9,370 bases of DNA from Pauljensenia sp902373545 (GTDB lineage: Bacteria > Actinomycetota > Actinomycetes > Actinomycetales > Actinomycetaceae). The notes under the pieces are model-generated. The model saw nothing but the letters and a program-made list of their open reading frames with translations. It made no database searches and was not told the DNA's origin. The DNA lies in the NCBI RefSeq assembly GCF_041432775.1, contig NZ_JAPWAG010000044.1:1-9370 (forward strand), in the 5' to 3' direction. Of this stretch, positions 1 to 6,232 are shown piece by piece; the stretch's first letter is position 1, and the number at the start of each line of letters is the position of its first letter. The translations under genes and the position numbers were made by a program.

Positions 1-41
1 ATTGCAACGTTTTCTGGGGTACTAAGAAATATTAGGGTACC

Positions 42-204
42 CAAATTACGTGCGACTTTTGGGAGGGCGAGGTTGGGACGGGGCCGGGGCAAGGCCGGGG
101 CGAGGTCGGGGGCTGGGTTGAGGTGGGGCGAGGCTCCGCATCGTTGGGACCTGGTGGCCGGGGTTTATGAGGTGGTTACCCCAAAATGTCGCACGTAATT
201 CCCC
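42..204. repeat. Inverted core repeats bounding a G-rich array
   Basis: The core aaattacgtgcgacttttgg at about 43-62 has an inverted counterpart at 180-204, which on the opposite strand reads gaattacgtgcgacattttg. The matching arms are about 20-22 bp and point towards each other across about 117 bp of G-rich sequence, giving a terminal-inverted-repeat-like layout. A third copy of the core lies at 283-302 as part of the direct duplication, with no inverted partner found in this window. No transposase is present, so this could be a non-autonomous element, a REP-like unit or a regulatory or structural repeat. Confidence 0.65.
63..178 (+). repeat. G-rich degenerate array with G-quadruplex motif
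   Basis: This tract consists of degenerate units of about 11 bp of the type gaggccggggc, all G-rich on the + strand. Four runs of at least four G at 80-83, 86-89, 97-100 and 108-112, with loops of 2, 7 and 7 nt, match the usual G-quadruplex pattern. Whether it folds in vivo is unknown. Confidence 0.6.
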
Positions 205-300
205 TGTGGCTATTTCAAGTTTTGAAATCGGATCGTTGGGATTGCAACGTTTTCTTGAGTCCTAAGAAAAGTGAGGGTACCCAAATTACGTGCGACTTTT

Positions 301-366
301 GGGGAGGGCGAGGTCGGGGCGAGACCGGGGTGAGGTCGGAGGCCGGGACGAGGCCGGGGCCGGGGC
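301..366 (+). repeat. Second G-rich array, downstream of the second core copy
   Basis: This is the same kind of degenerate gaggtcggggc-like units as at 63-178, following the second copy of the core. Runs of G at 316-319, 327-330, 345-347, 356-359 and 362-365 again give quadruplex potential, although some loops are longer. It differs from the first array by many substitutions and ends near 366, after which the sequence loses its G-run character. Confidence 0.55.
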
Positions 367-449
367 GTCCCGGGCACCGGCGTTCGGGGAGGCGGAACCG
401 ACATGTGGGCCGATCAGTGAGGGTTTAACCACGATACGGAGTTTTGTAA

Positions 450-488
450 CGGCATGCCGAGCGCGCCCGCGTGGCGCCCCCATATGCT
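450..488 (+). promoter_or_regulatory. Candidate metNIQ promoter with upstream palindrome
   Basis: A TATGCT hexamer at 483-488 fits the actinobacterial -10 pattern TAnnnT and would start a transcript near 495, about 32 nt before the metN ATG. No good -35 is visible. A perfect 10-bp palindrome, cggcatgccg, sits at 450-459, just upstream of where a -35 would be, and could be an operator. I see no SAM riboswitch or T-box architecture in the short leader, and no TAGAC-type McbR site. The call is tentative. Confidence 0.3.
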
Positions 489-526
489 GATTGTGCGGGC
501 CGAACGGCCCAGTAACGGAGAAGCTC

Positions 527-1549
527 ATGATTGACCTCACCGGGGTGTCTAAGGTCTACCCCGTGAAAAACGGCGGCCAAGTCGTCGCCCTCGATGGGGT
601 GAACCTGCACGTTGACCGTGGCTCGATCCACGGCATCGTCGGTCGATCCGGCGCAGGCAAGTCCACCCTTATTCGGTGTTTGACAGCCCTCGAGAAACCC
701 ACCGAGGGACACATCGTCGTCGACGGCCACGACCTGGCCGCCCTGTCCGGCAAGCCACTGCGCGCCGCGCGTCGCCGTATCGGCATGGTGTTCCAGGCCG
801 CGAACCTCCTGGACGCGCGCACCGCCGCCGAGAACATCGGCTACCCCCTCAAGCTGGCGGGCGTCCCCGCTGCACAGCGCCGCGCGCGCGTCGAGGAACT
901 CCTCGCGCTCGTCGGCCTTGAGGGCCGCGGCGACTCCTATCCATCCCAGCTGTCCGGCGGTCAGCGTCAGCGCGTCGGCATCGCCCGCGCCCTGGCCGAT
1001 GAGCCCGCCGTGCTCCTGTGCGACGAGCCGACCAGCGCGCTTGACACCGAGTCCACCGCGCAGGTCCTCTCGCTGCTGCGCGAGATCCGCGATGTCGCCG
1101 GCGTCACCGTCGTCATCATCACCCACGAGATGTCCGTCGTGCGAGAGATCTGCGACTCCGTGACTCTTCTCGGCCACGGCCAGGTCCTGCAGACCGGCAC
1201 TCTCGAAGAGGTCGTCGCCGACTCGGGGACCCCGCTTGCTCGCGAGCTGGTTCCCATGCCGCTCGTTGAATCGGAGTCGACCGCCGGGGGTGCTGCCACC
1301 CTTGACGGTCGCTGGAAGGACAGCGTCCTCCTCGACGTCGTCTTCACCTCGCACCCGGGCGTGCCCACGGGTGCGACTGTGTTGCACCTGGCCTCGTCCA
1401 TGGGCGCGGACGTGACCGCGGGAACCTTCGAATCCCTCGGATCCGTGCAGGTCGGTCGCCTGGCCCTGACCGTCCCCGCGTACCACGCTGACAAGATCAT
1501 CGAGCAGTTGCGCAAGAACAACGTCCACGCGGAAGTGAGGGACCAATGA
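527..1549 (+). CDS. metN: Methionine ABC transporter ATP-binding protein MetN
   Basis: This is the ATPase that drives D-/L-methionine import through MetI at the cytoplasmic face of the membrane. The 340-residue product, close to the E. coli MetN length, shows Walker A GRSGAGKST (39-47), the Q-loop glutamine (Q90), the ABC signature LSGGQ (142-146), Walker B ending in DEP (D166, E167) and the switch histidine H200. Residues of about 265-340 look like the C-terminal NIL domain, which in MetN proteins binds methionine and inhibits transport. I chose ATG 527 because GGAG at 517-520 lies 6 nt upstream; the frame stays open to a TTG at 491, which lacks a ribosome-binding site. The gene overlaps metI by 4 nt (ATGA), indicating translational coupling. 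Family membership is secure; methionine specificity rests on the NIL domain and on the adjacent metI and metQ. Confidence 0.95.
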   Translation: MIDLTGVSKVYPVKNGGQVVALDGVNLHVDRGSIHGIVGRSGAGKSTLIRCLTALEKPTEGHIVVDGHDLAALSGKPLRAARRRIGMVFQAANLLDARTAAENIGYPLKLAGVPAAQRRARVEELLALVGLEGRGDSYPSQLSGGQRQRVGIARALADEPAVLLCDEPTSALDTESTAQVLSLLREIRDVAGVTVVIITHEMSVVREICDSVTLLGHGQVLQTGTLEEVVADSGTPLARELVPMPLVESESTAGGAATLDGRWKDSVLLDVVFTSHPGVPTGATVLHLASSMGADVTAGTFESLGSVQVGRLALTVPAYHADKIIEQLRKNNVHAEVRDQ

Positions 1550-2292
1550 TCACCGCACATCTCGCGAGTGCGACCGTGCAGGCCGCCGCGCAGGCGCTCG
1601 TGCCCACAGGCAAGGGCGACCCGACGTGGTTCGACAACCCGGCACTGACCCAGAAGTTCGTTCCCGCGATCTTCGAGACCCTCATGATGACGGGCCTGTC
1701 CACCGTTTTCGCGGTCGTCATCGGAACGCTGCTGGGCCTCGTCCTGGTCCAGACCGGCAAGGGTGGCCTGACCCCCAATAAGGGTGTCTATCAGGCCGTG
1801 TCCTTCGTCGTCAACATCGTGCGCTCCTTGCCCTTCATCATCGGCATTATCATGCTGATCCCGGTCACGAGGGCGATCGTCGGCAAGTCCACGGGCTCGC
1901 TGGCCACCGTCGTGCCGCTGGTTATCCTCTCCGCGCCATTCTTCGCGCGACTCGTGGAGACGAACCTCCTGGCCGTCGACCCCGGCAAGGTCGAGGCCGC
2001 CCAGATGATGGGCGCCTCGAACCGCCAGATCCGCTGGGGAGTCCTCATTCGCGAGGCCATGCCCGCCCTCGTCCAATCGATCACGACCCTGGCGATCACC
2101 CTCATCGGCTACTCCGCGATGGCGGGTGCCGTCGGCGGCGGCGGCCTGGGCCAGATGGCTATCAACTACGGCTACAACCGATGGCAGGACGACGTCATGA
2201 TCTCAACCGTCGTCGCGATCATCGTGATCGTCCAGGTCATCCAGCTGATCGGCGACCTCATCTCGCGTCGTCTCGACCACCGCGCGCGCTGA
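1546..2292 (+). CDS. metI: Methionine ABC transporter permease MetI
   Basis: This is the membrane channel subunit of the methionine importer. The protein has 248 residues, somewhat longer than E. coli MetI (about 217); the excess is an N-terminal stretch of about 40 residues before the first membrane segment. Hydrophobic helices are visible at about 45-70, 84-108, 118-137, 177-197 and 218-238. The EAA loop that docks onto the ATPase is clear at about 150-171 (VEAAQMMGASNRQI followed by REAMP). A glycine-rich AMAGAVGGGGLG at 191-202 is characteristic of this permease family. The start codon overlaps the metN stop. The reading frame is intact. Confidence 0.94.
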   Translation: MITAHLASATVQAAAQALVPTGKGDPTWFDNPALTQKFVPAIFETLMMTGLSTVFAVVIGTLLGLVLVQTGKGGLTPNKGVYQAVSFVVNIVRSLPFIIGIIMLIPVTRAIVGKSTGSLATVVPLVILSAPFFARLVETNLLAVDPGKVEAAQMMGASNRQIRWGVLIREAMPALVQSITTLAITLIGYSAMAGAVGGGGLGQMAINYGYNRWQDDVMISTVVAIIVIVQVIQLIGDLISRRLDHRAR

Positions 2293-2328
2293 GAAGCTGA
2301 GAAACCGCGGACACCATCTCATCTACCT

Positions 2329-2345
2329 GAGGCCACCTCGGCCTC
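2329..2345 (+). other. Small hairpin in the metI-metQ gap
   Basis: The sequence gaggcc, a 5-nt spacer and ggcctc form a 6-bp perfect stem within the 89-nt gap between metI and metQ. There is no T tract, so it is not a good terminator. It could act as a processing or stability element that allows a separate dosage of the receptor mRNA, but this is speculative. Confidence 0.3.
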
Positions 2346-2381
2346 GTCCCATCCCATCGACACACAGAAAAGAGAACCACT

Positions 2382-3203
2382 ATGCGTCATCGCTCTGTCG
2401 CGGCCCTCGCGCTGGCGGCCGTTGCCTCTCTGGGCCTGGCGGCCTGCTCCGGCGGCTCCACCTCCTCCACCCCCTCCGACGTCAACACCCTGAAGGTCGG
2501 GGCGACCCCCTCGCCGCACGCGAAGATCCTGAACTACATTAACGACAACCTGGCCGCGGATGCGGGCATCAAGATCGAGGTCGTCGAGTACACCGACTAC
2601 GTCCAGCCCAACAAGGCGCTGAACGAAAATGAGCTCGACGCCAACTTCTACCAGACCGTCCCCTACCTGGAGAACGCTGAGAAGCAGGAAGGCTACGACT
2701 TCGAGGCGGGAGCGGGCATCCACCTGGAGCCGCTCGGCATCTTCTCCAACAAGCACCAGTCGCTCGACGAGCTGCCCGATGGCGGCACGATCGGCATCAT
2801 CTCTGACACGTCGAACCAGGCGCGCGCTCTGGAGCTGCTGGCCACGCAGGGTCTCGTTGAGATCCCCGAGGGCGACGGCGACGTCAACATCAACACCGTC
2901 ACCAAGCTGAAGAACTTCACCTTCACCGAGGTTGATGGCCCGCAGCTGGTCCGCTCGCTCGATGACTACGACTACGCGGTCATCAACGGCAACTTCGCCC
3001 AGGAGGGTGGCAAGTCCATCTCCTCCGACGCGCTCGTCGTCGAGTCCCCGGTCGATAACCCGGCCGTGAACGTCCTCGTGTGGAAGAACGGCTCTGCCAA
3101 GGCGGAGACCATCGCCAAGCTGGAGCAGCTCCTGCACTCTGACGAGGTCAAGCAGTACATCGAGCAGACCTGGCCCGACGGCTCGGTCATCCCGGCGTTC
3201 TGA
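2382..3203 (+). CDS. metQ: Methionine-binding lipoprotein MetQ (NlpA family)
   Basis: This is the extracytoplasmic methionine receptor that hands substrate to MetI. The protein has 273 residues: a basic MRHR start, a hydrophobic segment and a lipobox LAAC (19-22), so C22 should be lipidated, leaving a mature protein of about 252 residues anchored to the membrane. A Ser/Thr/Gly-rich linker follows. The NlpA/MetQ fold is recognisable from KVGATPSPHAKIL, EYTDYVQPNKAL, the ELDANFYQTVPYL segment, and the C-terminal VIPAF. The ATG at 2382 has a purine-rich AGAG at 2371-2374 about 7 nt upstream. The gene lies 89 nt after metI and is followed by a strong terminator, so it ends the operon. Family call is firm; exact ligand (L-Met, D-Met or the sulfoxide) is not shown. 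Confidence 0.93.
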   Translation: MRHRSVAALALAAVASLGLAACSGGSTSSTPSDVNTLKVGATPSPHAKILNYINDNLAADAGIKIEVVEYTDYVQPNKALNENELDANFYQTVPYLENAEKQEGYDFEAGAGIHLEPLGIFSNKHQSLDELPDGGTIGIISDTSNQARALELLATQGLVEIPEGDGDVNINTVTKLKNFTFTEVDGPQLVRSLDDYDYAVINGNFAQEGGKSISSDALVVESPVDNPAVNVLVWKNGSAKAETIAKLEQLLHSDEVKQYIEQTWPDGSVIPAF

Positions 3204-3300
3204 TTCATTGACGAGGCCGGGGCGCGTTCTGGCGTGAGGGCGCGGCGGGTGGACCGCCGGTGATCCGACGGGCTGGCCGCGCGAAGGCTGAGCACTGATG

Positions 3301-3340
3301 CGGGTGGGCCCCGGAACCGTGAGGTTCCGGGGCCCACCCG
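3301..3340 (+). terminator. Strong hairpin terminator after metQ
   Basis: A perfect 18-bp stem (cgggtgggccccggaacc and its complement) with a 4-nt GTGA loop is followed by tttgttgt. The T-rich side is on the + strand, so it primarily ends the metNIQ transcript 97 nt after the metQ stop. It also lies 28 nt beyond the stop of the convergent YagU-family gene and may stop that transcript too, though no T tract follows on that strand. Confidence 0.88.
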
Positions 3341-3368
3341 TTTGTTGTGCCGCGAGTTGCGGGGCGAA

Positions 3369-3923
3369 TCAGTTGGTGCGCGTTTCGAGGGGGAACTCGG
3401 CGTCCGGCTCGTGGGTGATGCGGTTGCGCAGGTCGCGGCGGAAGATTTCAATGACCCACAGCCAGATGATGTGGCCGAAGAACTCAGAGAAGTGTTCCGC
3501 AAAGGGCTGGTCCCACGGCGCGGGGACGGTGCCCATGAGCGGCATGAGGATGACGTGGAAGCCCACGTACACGACGATCCCGAAGGCGGCACCCTGCCAG
3601 AGCTTGATCTGGGGGAAGCGCTCGGCGAGCACACAGTAGATGACTGCGAAGCCGATGGCGAAGGCGAAGTGGACGATGAAGGAGATCCAGGGGAGGCCTT
3701 CATTGCCGTTGTAGGTGTAGCTCAGGTGAGTGACGCTCTCCGGGACGCCCAGCTGCTGGAGGAGCTGCTGCGGCGGGTTGGTTGCGTTACGGACGGGTGT
3801 ACGCGGGGGCAGTGGCACCTCCCATCCGAACTTCACGATCGCGGAGACGATGCCTCCGAGAACACCTGCGAGTGCTGCGACGCCATACTTGCGGCGCTTG
3901 GGATTGGTCTGAATGAGTGCCAT
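3369..3923 (-). CDS. YagU-family (DUF1440) inner membrane protein
   Basis: The 184-residue membrane protein resembles E. coli YagU (about 204 residues), a protein linked to acid resistance; its molecular activity is not established. Visible family features are a basic N-terminus (NPKRRKYG), the VKFGWEVPLPPRTPV motif after the first helix (31-45), FPQIKLWQG (103-111), and a strongly conserved C-terminal block RRDLRNRITHEPDAE (162-176). Membrane helices are likely at about 13-31, 79-100, 110-131 and 148-162. I chose ATG 3923 because homology to YagU begins there; the frame is open upstream to 4127, but that extension runs through the hairpin at 4064-4103 and looks non-coding. No clear Shine-Dalgarno sequence precedes the ATG. 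It lies downstream of upp but 245 nt away with a hairpin between, so it is probably transcribed separately. Similarity to a proteobacterial protein could hint at transfer but does not prove it. Confidence 0.85.
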   Translation of the reverse strand: MALIQTNPKRRKYGVAALAGVLGGIVSAIVKFGWEVPLPPRTPVRNATNPPQQLLQQLGVPESVTHLSYTYNGNEGLPWISFIVHFAFAIGFAVIYCVLAERFPQIKLWQGAAFGIVVYVGFHVILMPLMGTVPAPWDQPFAEHFSEFFGHIIWLWVIEIFRRDLRNRITHEPDAEFPLETRTN

Positions 3924-4063
3924 GTGACAAGCATGAAAGCAGCTAGTTGAAATTTCGAGACTTTGAACCTCTTCGTGCGCAAGGTCATATGAGCGTCCTG
4001 CCAGGCAAGACGTGTGAAAAATAGCCGATTCGGTATATTTTGGGCCCGTGACCTGTGAATATA

Positions 4064-4103
4064 CCCGTGTGGGGGAGGGACTTCCGTCCCTCCCCCACAC
4101 GGG
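4064..4103 (-). terminator. Perfect 18-bp-stem hairpin between upp and the YagU-family gene
   Basis: The arms cccgtgtgggggagggac (4064-4081) and gtccctcccccacacggg (4086-4103) pair perfectly around a 4-nt loop. Read on the - strand it lies 66 nt beyond the upp stop and is followed by tatatt, a moderate U-rich tail, so it can end the upp transcript. On the + strand it is followed by ttttctc, which is at least as good a tail, although no + strand gene is known to end here. A bidirectional terminator is the simplest reading. Confidence 0.7.
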
Positions 4104-4168
4104 TTTTCTCGTCAATCCCGCGCTCACTCACGCCCCTTCGGGCGCTCCCGCGCGGCAGCCACCGGGCG

Positions 4169-4807
4169 TCAGTCGATGATGCCGTACAGACGATCACCCG
4201 CGTCGCCCAGGCCGGGCACGATGTACGACTTATCGTTGAGACACTCGTCGACAGCGGCGACGACGACGTTGACGTCAGCGCGGTCGCCGATCGCGGCCTC
4301 GAGCGTGGCAACTCCCTCGGGGGCAGCCAGGATGCACACGCAGGTGACGTCCTTCGCGCCGCGCTCGAACAGGTAGTTGGTGGCGGCAACCATCGTGTGG
4401 CCCGTGGCCAGCATGGGGTCGAGCACGAAGCACTGGCGACCCGACAGGTCATCGGGCAGTCGGTTCGCGTAGGTCTCGATCTCCAGCGTGTCGTCGTCGC
4501 GACGCATGCCCAGGAAGCCGACCTCGGCGGTGGGCAGCAGGCGGGTCATACCCTCGAGCATGCCCAGACCCGCGCGCAGGACGGGCACAACAATCGGGCG
4601 AGGCTCGGACAGCGTCAAGCCGGTGGTCGGAGCAACGGGGGTCTCGATTGGGGTATCGGACACGGCGACCTCGCGGGTCGCCTCGTAGGCGAGCAGGGTG
4701 ACCAGCTCGTCAACGAGCTGGCGGAACGTCGCCGATGGCGTGTTGCGATCGCGCAGGACGGTGAGCTTGTGGGCGATCAGGGGGTGATGAGCTACGTGGA
4801 GGCGCAT
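4169..4807 (-). CDS. upp: Uracil phosphoribosyltransferase
   Basis: This pyrimidine salvage enzyme converts uracil and PRPP to UMP and diphosphate in the cytosol. The 212-residue protein matches the usual length of about 208-212. Key features are the N-terminal HPLIAHKLTVLRD (8-20), VPVLRAGLGM (74-83), the PRPP-binding loop DPMLATGHTM (130-139) and the C-terminal uracil-binding segment YIVPGLGDAGDRLYG (195-209). The ATG at 4807 begins the conserved N-terminus directly. It lies 6 nt after a TAGCCT hexamer, which suggests a leaderless mRNA; a GAGG 12 nt upstream is rather distant for a Shine-Dalgarno. The gene is divergent from tadA across a roughly 200-bp intergenic region and is probably monocistronic, given the hairpin downstream. 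The identification is secure. Confidence 0.96.
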   Translation of the reverse strand: MRLHVAHHPLIAHKLTVLRDRNTPSATFRQLVDELVTLLAYEATREVAVSDTPIETPVAPTTGLTLSEPRPIVVPVLRAGLGMLEGMTRLLPTAEVGFLGMRRDDDTLEIETYANRLPDDLSGRQCFVLDPMLATGHTMVAATNYLFERGAKDVTCVCILAAPEGVATLEAAIGDRADVNVVVAAVDECLNDKSYIVPGLGDAGDRLYGIID

Positions 4808-4819
4808 GGTTATAGGCTA
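4808..4819 (-). promoter_or_regulatory. Candidate leaderless -10 element for upp
   Basis: On the - strand a TAGCCT hexamer (4814-4819) is followed by exactly 6 nt (ataacc) and then the upp ATG. In Actinobacteria a TAnnnT box 6-7 nt before a start codon is the usual sign of a transcript that begins at the A of ATG. No convincing -35 is visible. Confidence 0.45.
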
Positions 4820-4992
4820 CCTCGTTCGCATACGGGCGCGCACCCCGTTACCGAGGGACGAGGCCCCGGCCGGTCCGCGCGAATCGGCGACGGTCTTTGC
4901 AGGTCGCAGGCTGACCAACTGTCAAACTCAGGTGTCACAATCGACTCGCGCCCCACCGTTAGCTCCGGTTCCCCCAATGTTGATTTGGCCGG

Positions 4993-5010
4993 TAAGCTAG
5001 GAGGGTGACA
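4993..5010 (+). promoter_or_regulatory. tadA start region: AGGAGG site and a competing -10 box
   Basis: A textbook AGGAGG at 4999-5004 lies 6 nt before GTG 5011 but directly abuts GTG 5005, so as a ribosome-binding site it supports 5011. Yet TAAGCT at 4993-4998 matches TAnnnT and sits exactly 6 nt before GTG 5005, the same spacing as at upp and moeA, which would fit a leaderless start at 5005. The two readings differ by two residues. Confidence 0.5.
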
Positions 5011-6231
5011 GTGAATGAGCAGTACCGTGAAGCGATGGGCAAGGCCCTGTTCCTGGCAAATCGCGCCCGTGAAACGGGAGACGTCCCCGTCGGAGCCGTC
5101 GTTGTCGACGCCGACGGTCGCATCATCGGTCGAGGCTGGAACTGCCGCGAAGCCCACCACGACCCCACTGGTCACGCCGAAATCGTCGCCCTGCGAGAAG
5201 CCGCCCGCGCCCTGGGCACGTGGCGACTGAGCGGCTGCACGCTCATCGTCACCCTCGAGCCCTGCACCATGTGCGCCGGGGCCATCCTCGCCTCGCGCGT
5301 CGACCGCGTCGTCTTCGGCGCCTGGGACCCCAAGGCCGGCGCAGCCGGCTCCCTGCGCGACGTCCTGCGCGACGCCCGCATGCCCCACCCCACCGAGGTC
5401 ATCGGCGGCGTCCTCGCCCAGGAAGCCGCCATGCAGCTGCGCTCCTTCTTCCTCGGCCGTCGCGCCGCCAACGAGATGCCCGTCATCGAGGCACCCGTCC
5501 ACGAGCCCGGCGACCTGCCCGCCCCCGCACCCGCCAAGGCTGCACGCGCGGACAAGCCCGCCAAGGCCTCGTCCCCGGAGGAAGCCCCCGAGCGCGCCTA
5601 CCCGAAGCACGACGCGGGCACCGGACAGGCGCTCCTCCCCGCAACGCCCGCCAGCCACCGCGCCGACACCGCCGCGCCGCTGCCGCGCCGCGCAGGACGC
5701 CCCTTCTCCGAGCGCGTCTCCGGCAACGGCGACGACCCCGCCGACATCGCCGCAGGCGAAGCAGCCGAGAACGCGCCCGCCTCGCAGCCGCCCTACCGCA
5801 GCGCCGCGCCCCTCCTGCCCGCCGTCGCCCCCCGCAACACGCGCGGCCCCATCACCAAGTCCGTGCCCCAGATCCGCCCCGTGCACGTGCGCCCCACCGC
5901 CACCGTGCCCGCCGGAATCTACACGCCCGCCCAGCCCAAGCGCACCGACGCCAAGCCCGAGGTCGTCGAAGCCCCTCAGGTCGTCGAGGCCCCTCAGGTC
6001 GTCGAGGTCGTGGCCGAGACCGTGCCGCCCGCGCCGCCCGTCTTCCCCCAGCGCGCCCAGCAGCGCACCACCACGCGCACCCAGCGCCCGCTGCCGCAAG
6101 CCTTCGAACCCGAGACCGCGCGCCGCGTCGACTACGAGCTCTCGCCGCGCCAGTTCAGCGACGTCGACCCCGTGACCTCCGGGATCCGCGTGCGCCGATC
6201 CTCGCGCCGCCGCGGCAACGCCCGCCACTAA
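5011..6231 (+). CDS. tadA: tRNA-specific adenosine deaminase TadA with long C-terminal tail
   Basis: TadA deaminates adenosine-34 in the anticodon of tRNA-Arg(ACG) to inosine. The catalytic domain fills residues of about 1-155: zinc ligand and proton-shuttle motif HAE (H55, E57) and the second zinc motif EPCTMC (C85, C88), followed by the family-typical FGAWDPKAGAAGSL (102-114). TadA proteins are normally about 150-170 residues; this one has 406. The extra 250 or so residues are rich in Ala, Pro and Arg, show no recognisable domain, include a short tandem repeat (VVEAPQ, 318-331), and end in a basic RVRRSSRRRGNARH. GTG 5011 is preferred because AGGAGG lies 6 nt upstream; GTG 5005 is an alternative. 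The next gene starts 1 nt after the stop. Tail function is unknown; RNA binding or a disordered linker are possibilities. No frameshift is evident at the junction. Confidence 0.92.
   Translation: MNEQYREAMGKALFLANRARETGDVPVGAVVVDADGRIIGRGWNCREAHHDPTGHAEIVALREAARALGTWRLSGCTLIVTLEPCTMCAGAILASRVDRVVFGAWDPKAGAAGSLRDVLRDARMPHPTEVIGGVLAQEAAMQLRSFFLGRRAANEMPVIEAPVHEPGDLPAPAPAKAARADKPAKASSPEEAPERAYPKHDAGTGQALLPATPASHRADTAAPLPRRAGRPFSERVSGNGDDPADIAAGEAAENAPASQPPYRSAAPLLPAVAPRNTRGPITKSVPQIRPVHVRPTATVPAGIYTPAQPKRTDAKPEVVEAPQVVEAPQVVEVVAETVPPAPPVFPQRAQQRTTTRTQRPLPQAFEPETARRVDYELSPRQFSDVDPVTSGIRVRRSSRRRGNARH
5962..6006 (+). repeat. 18-bp in-frame tandem repeat in the tadA tail
   Basis: Two 18-bp units (gtcgtcgaagcccctcag and a copy with one change) at 5962-5979 and 5980-5997 are followed by a half unit, 5998-6006. 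They encode VVEAPQ twice and then VVE. The period is a multiple of three, so expansion or contraction would keep the frame. Confidence 0.85.
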
Positions 6232-6232
6232 C

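Larger units (their letters stand above)
1..303. repeat. Direct duplication, ~240-bp period
   Basis: Bases 1-63 recur at 241-303, identical at 57 of 63 positions by my alignment (differences at 16, 18, 21, 30, 31 and 33). Both copies contain attgcaacgttttct, then gggtaccc, then aaattacgtgcgactttt, and both run into a G-rich tract. The first copy begins at the window edge, so the array may extend to the left. Between the copies lies a small perfect hairpin at 212-228 (atttcaa, 3-nt loop, ttgaaat). The whole stretch 1-526 contains no ORF with a recognisable product; I read it as non-coding repeat DNA upstream of metN. Confidence 0.85.

Noticed and set aside
460..526. SAM riboswitch or T-box leader for metNIQ
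   Set aside because: The leader from the likely promoter is only about 32 nt and shows no such conserved structure.
186..540. Small open frames in the left repeat region
   Set aside because: They consist of translated G-rich repeats with no ribosome-binding site or recognisable product.
425..2076. Two long - strand frames opposite metN and metI (373 and 369 residues)
   Set aside because: They are shadows of genuine genes in a GC-rich genome, with no motifs and no ribosome-binding sites.
2319..3137. 272-residue - strand frame opposite metQ
   Set aside because: It is antisense to a lipoprotein gene with a lipobox and family motifs; the composition is that of a shadow frame.
3924..4127. N-terminal extension of the YagU-family protein by 68 residues
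   Set aside because: The extension reads through the 4064-4103 hairpin, is not like YagU, and the family N-terminus begins at ATG 3923.
4055..5008. 317-residue + strand frame opposite upp
   Set aside because: upp is unambiguous, and this frame begins inside the terminator hairpin.
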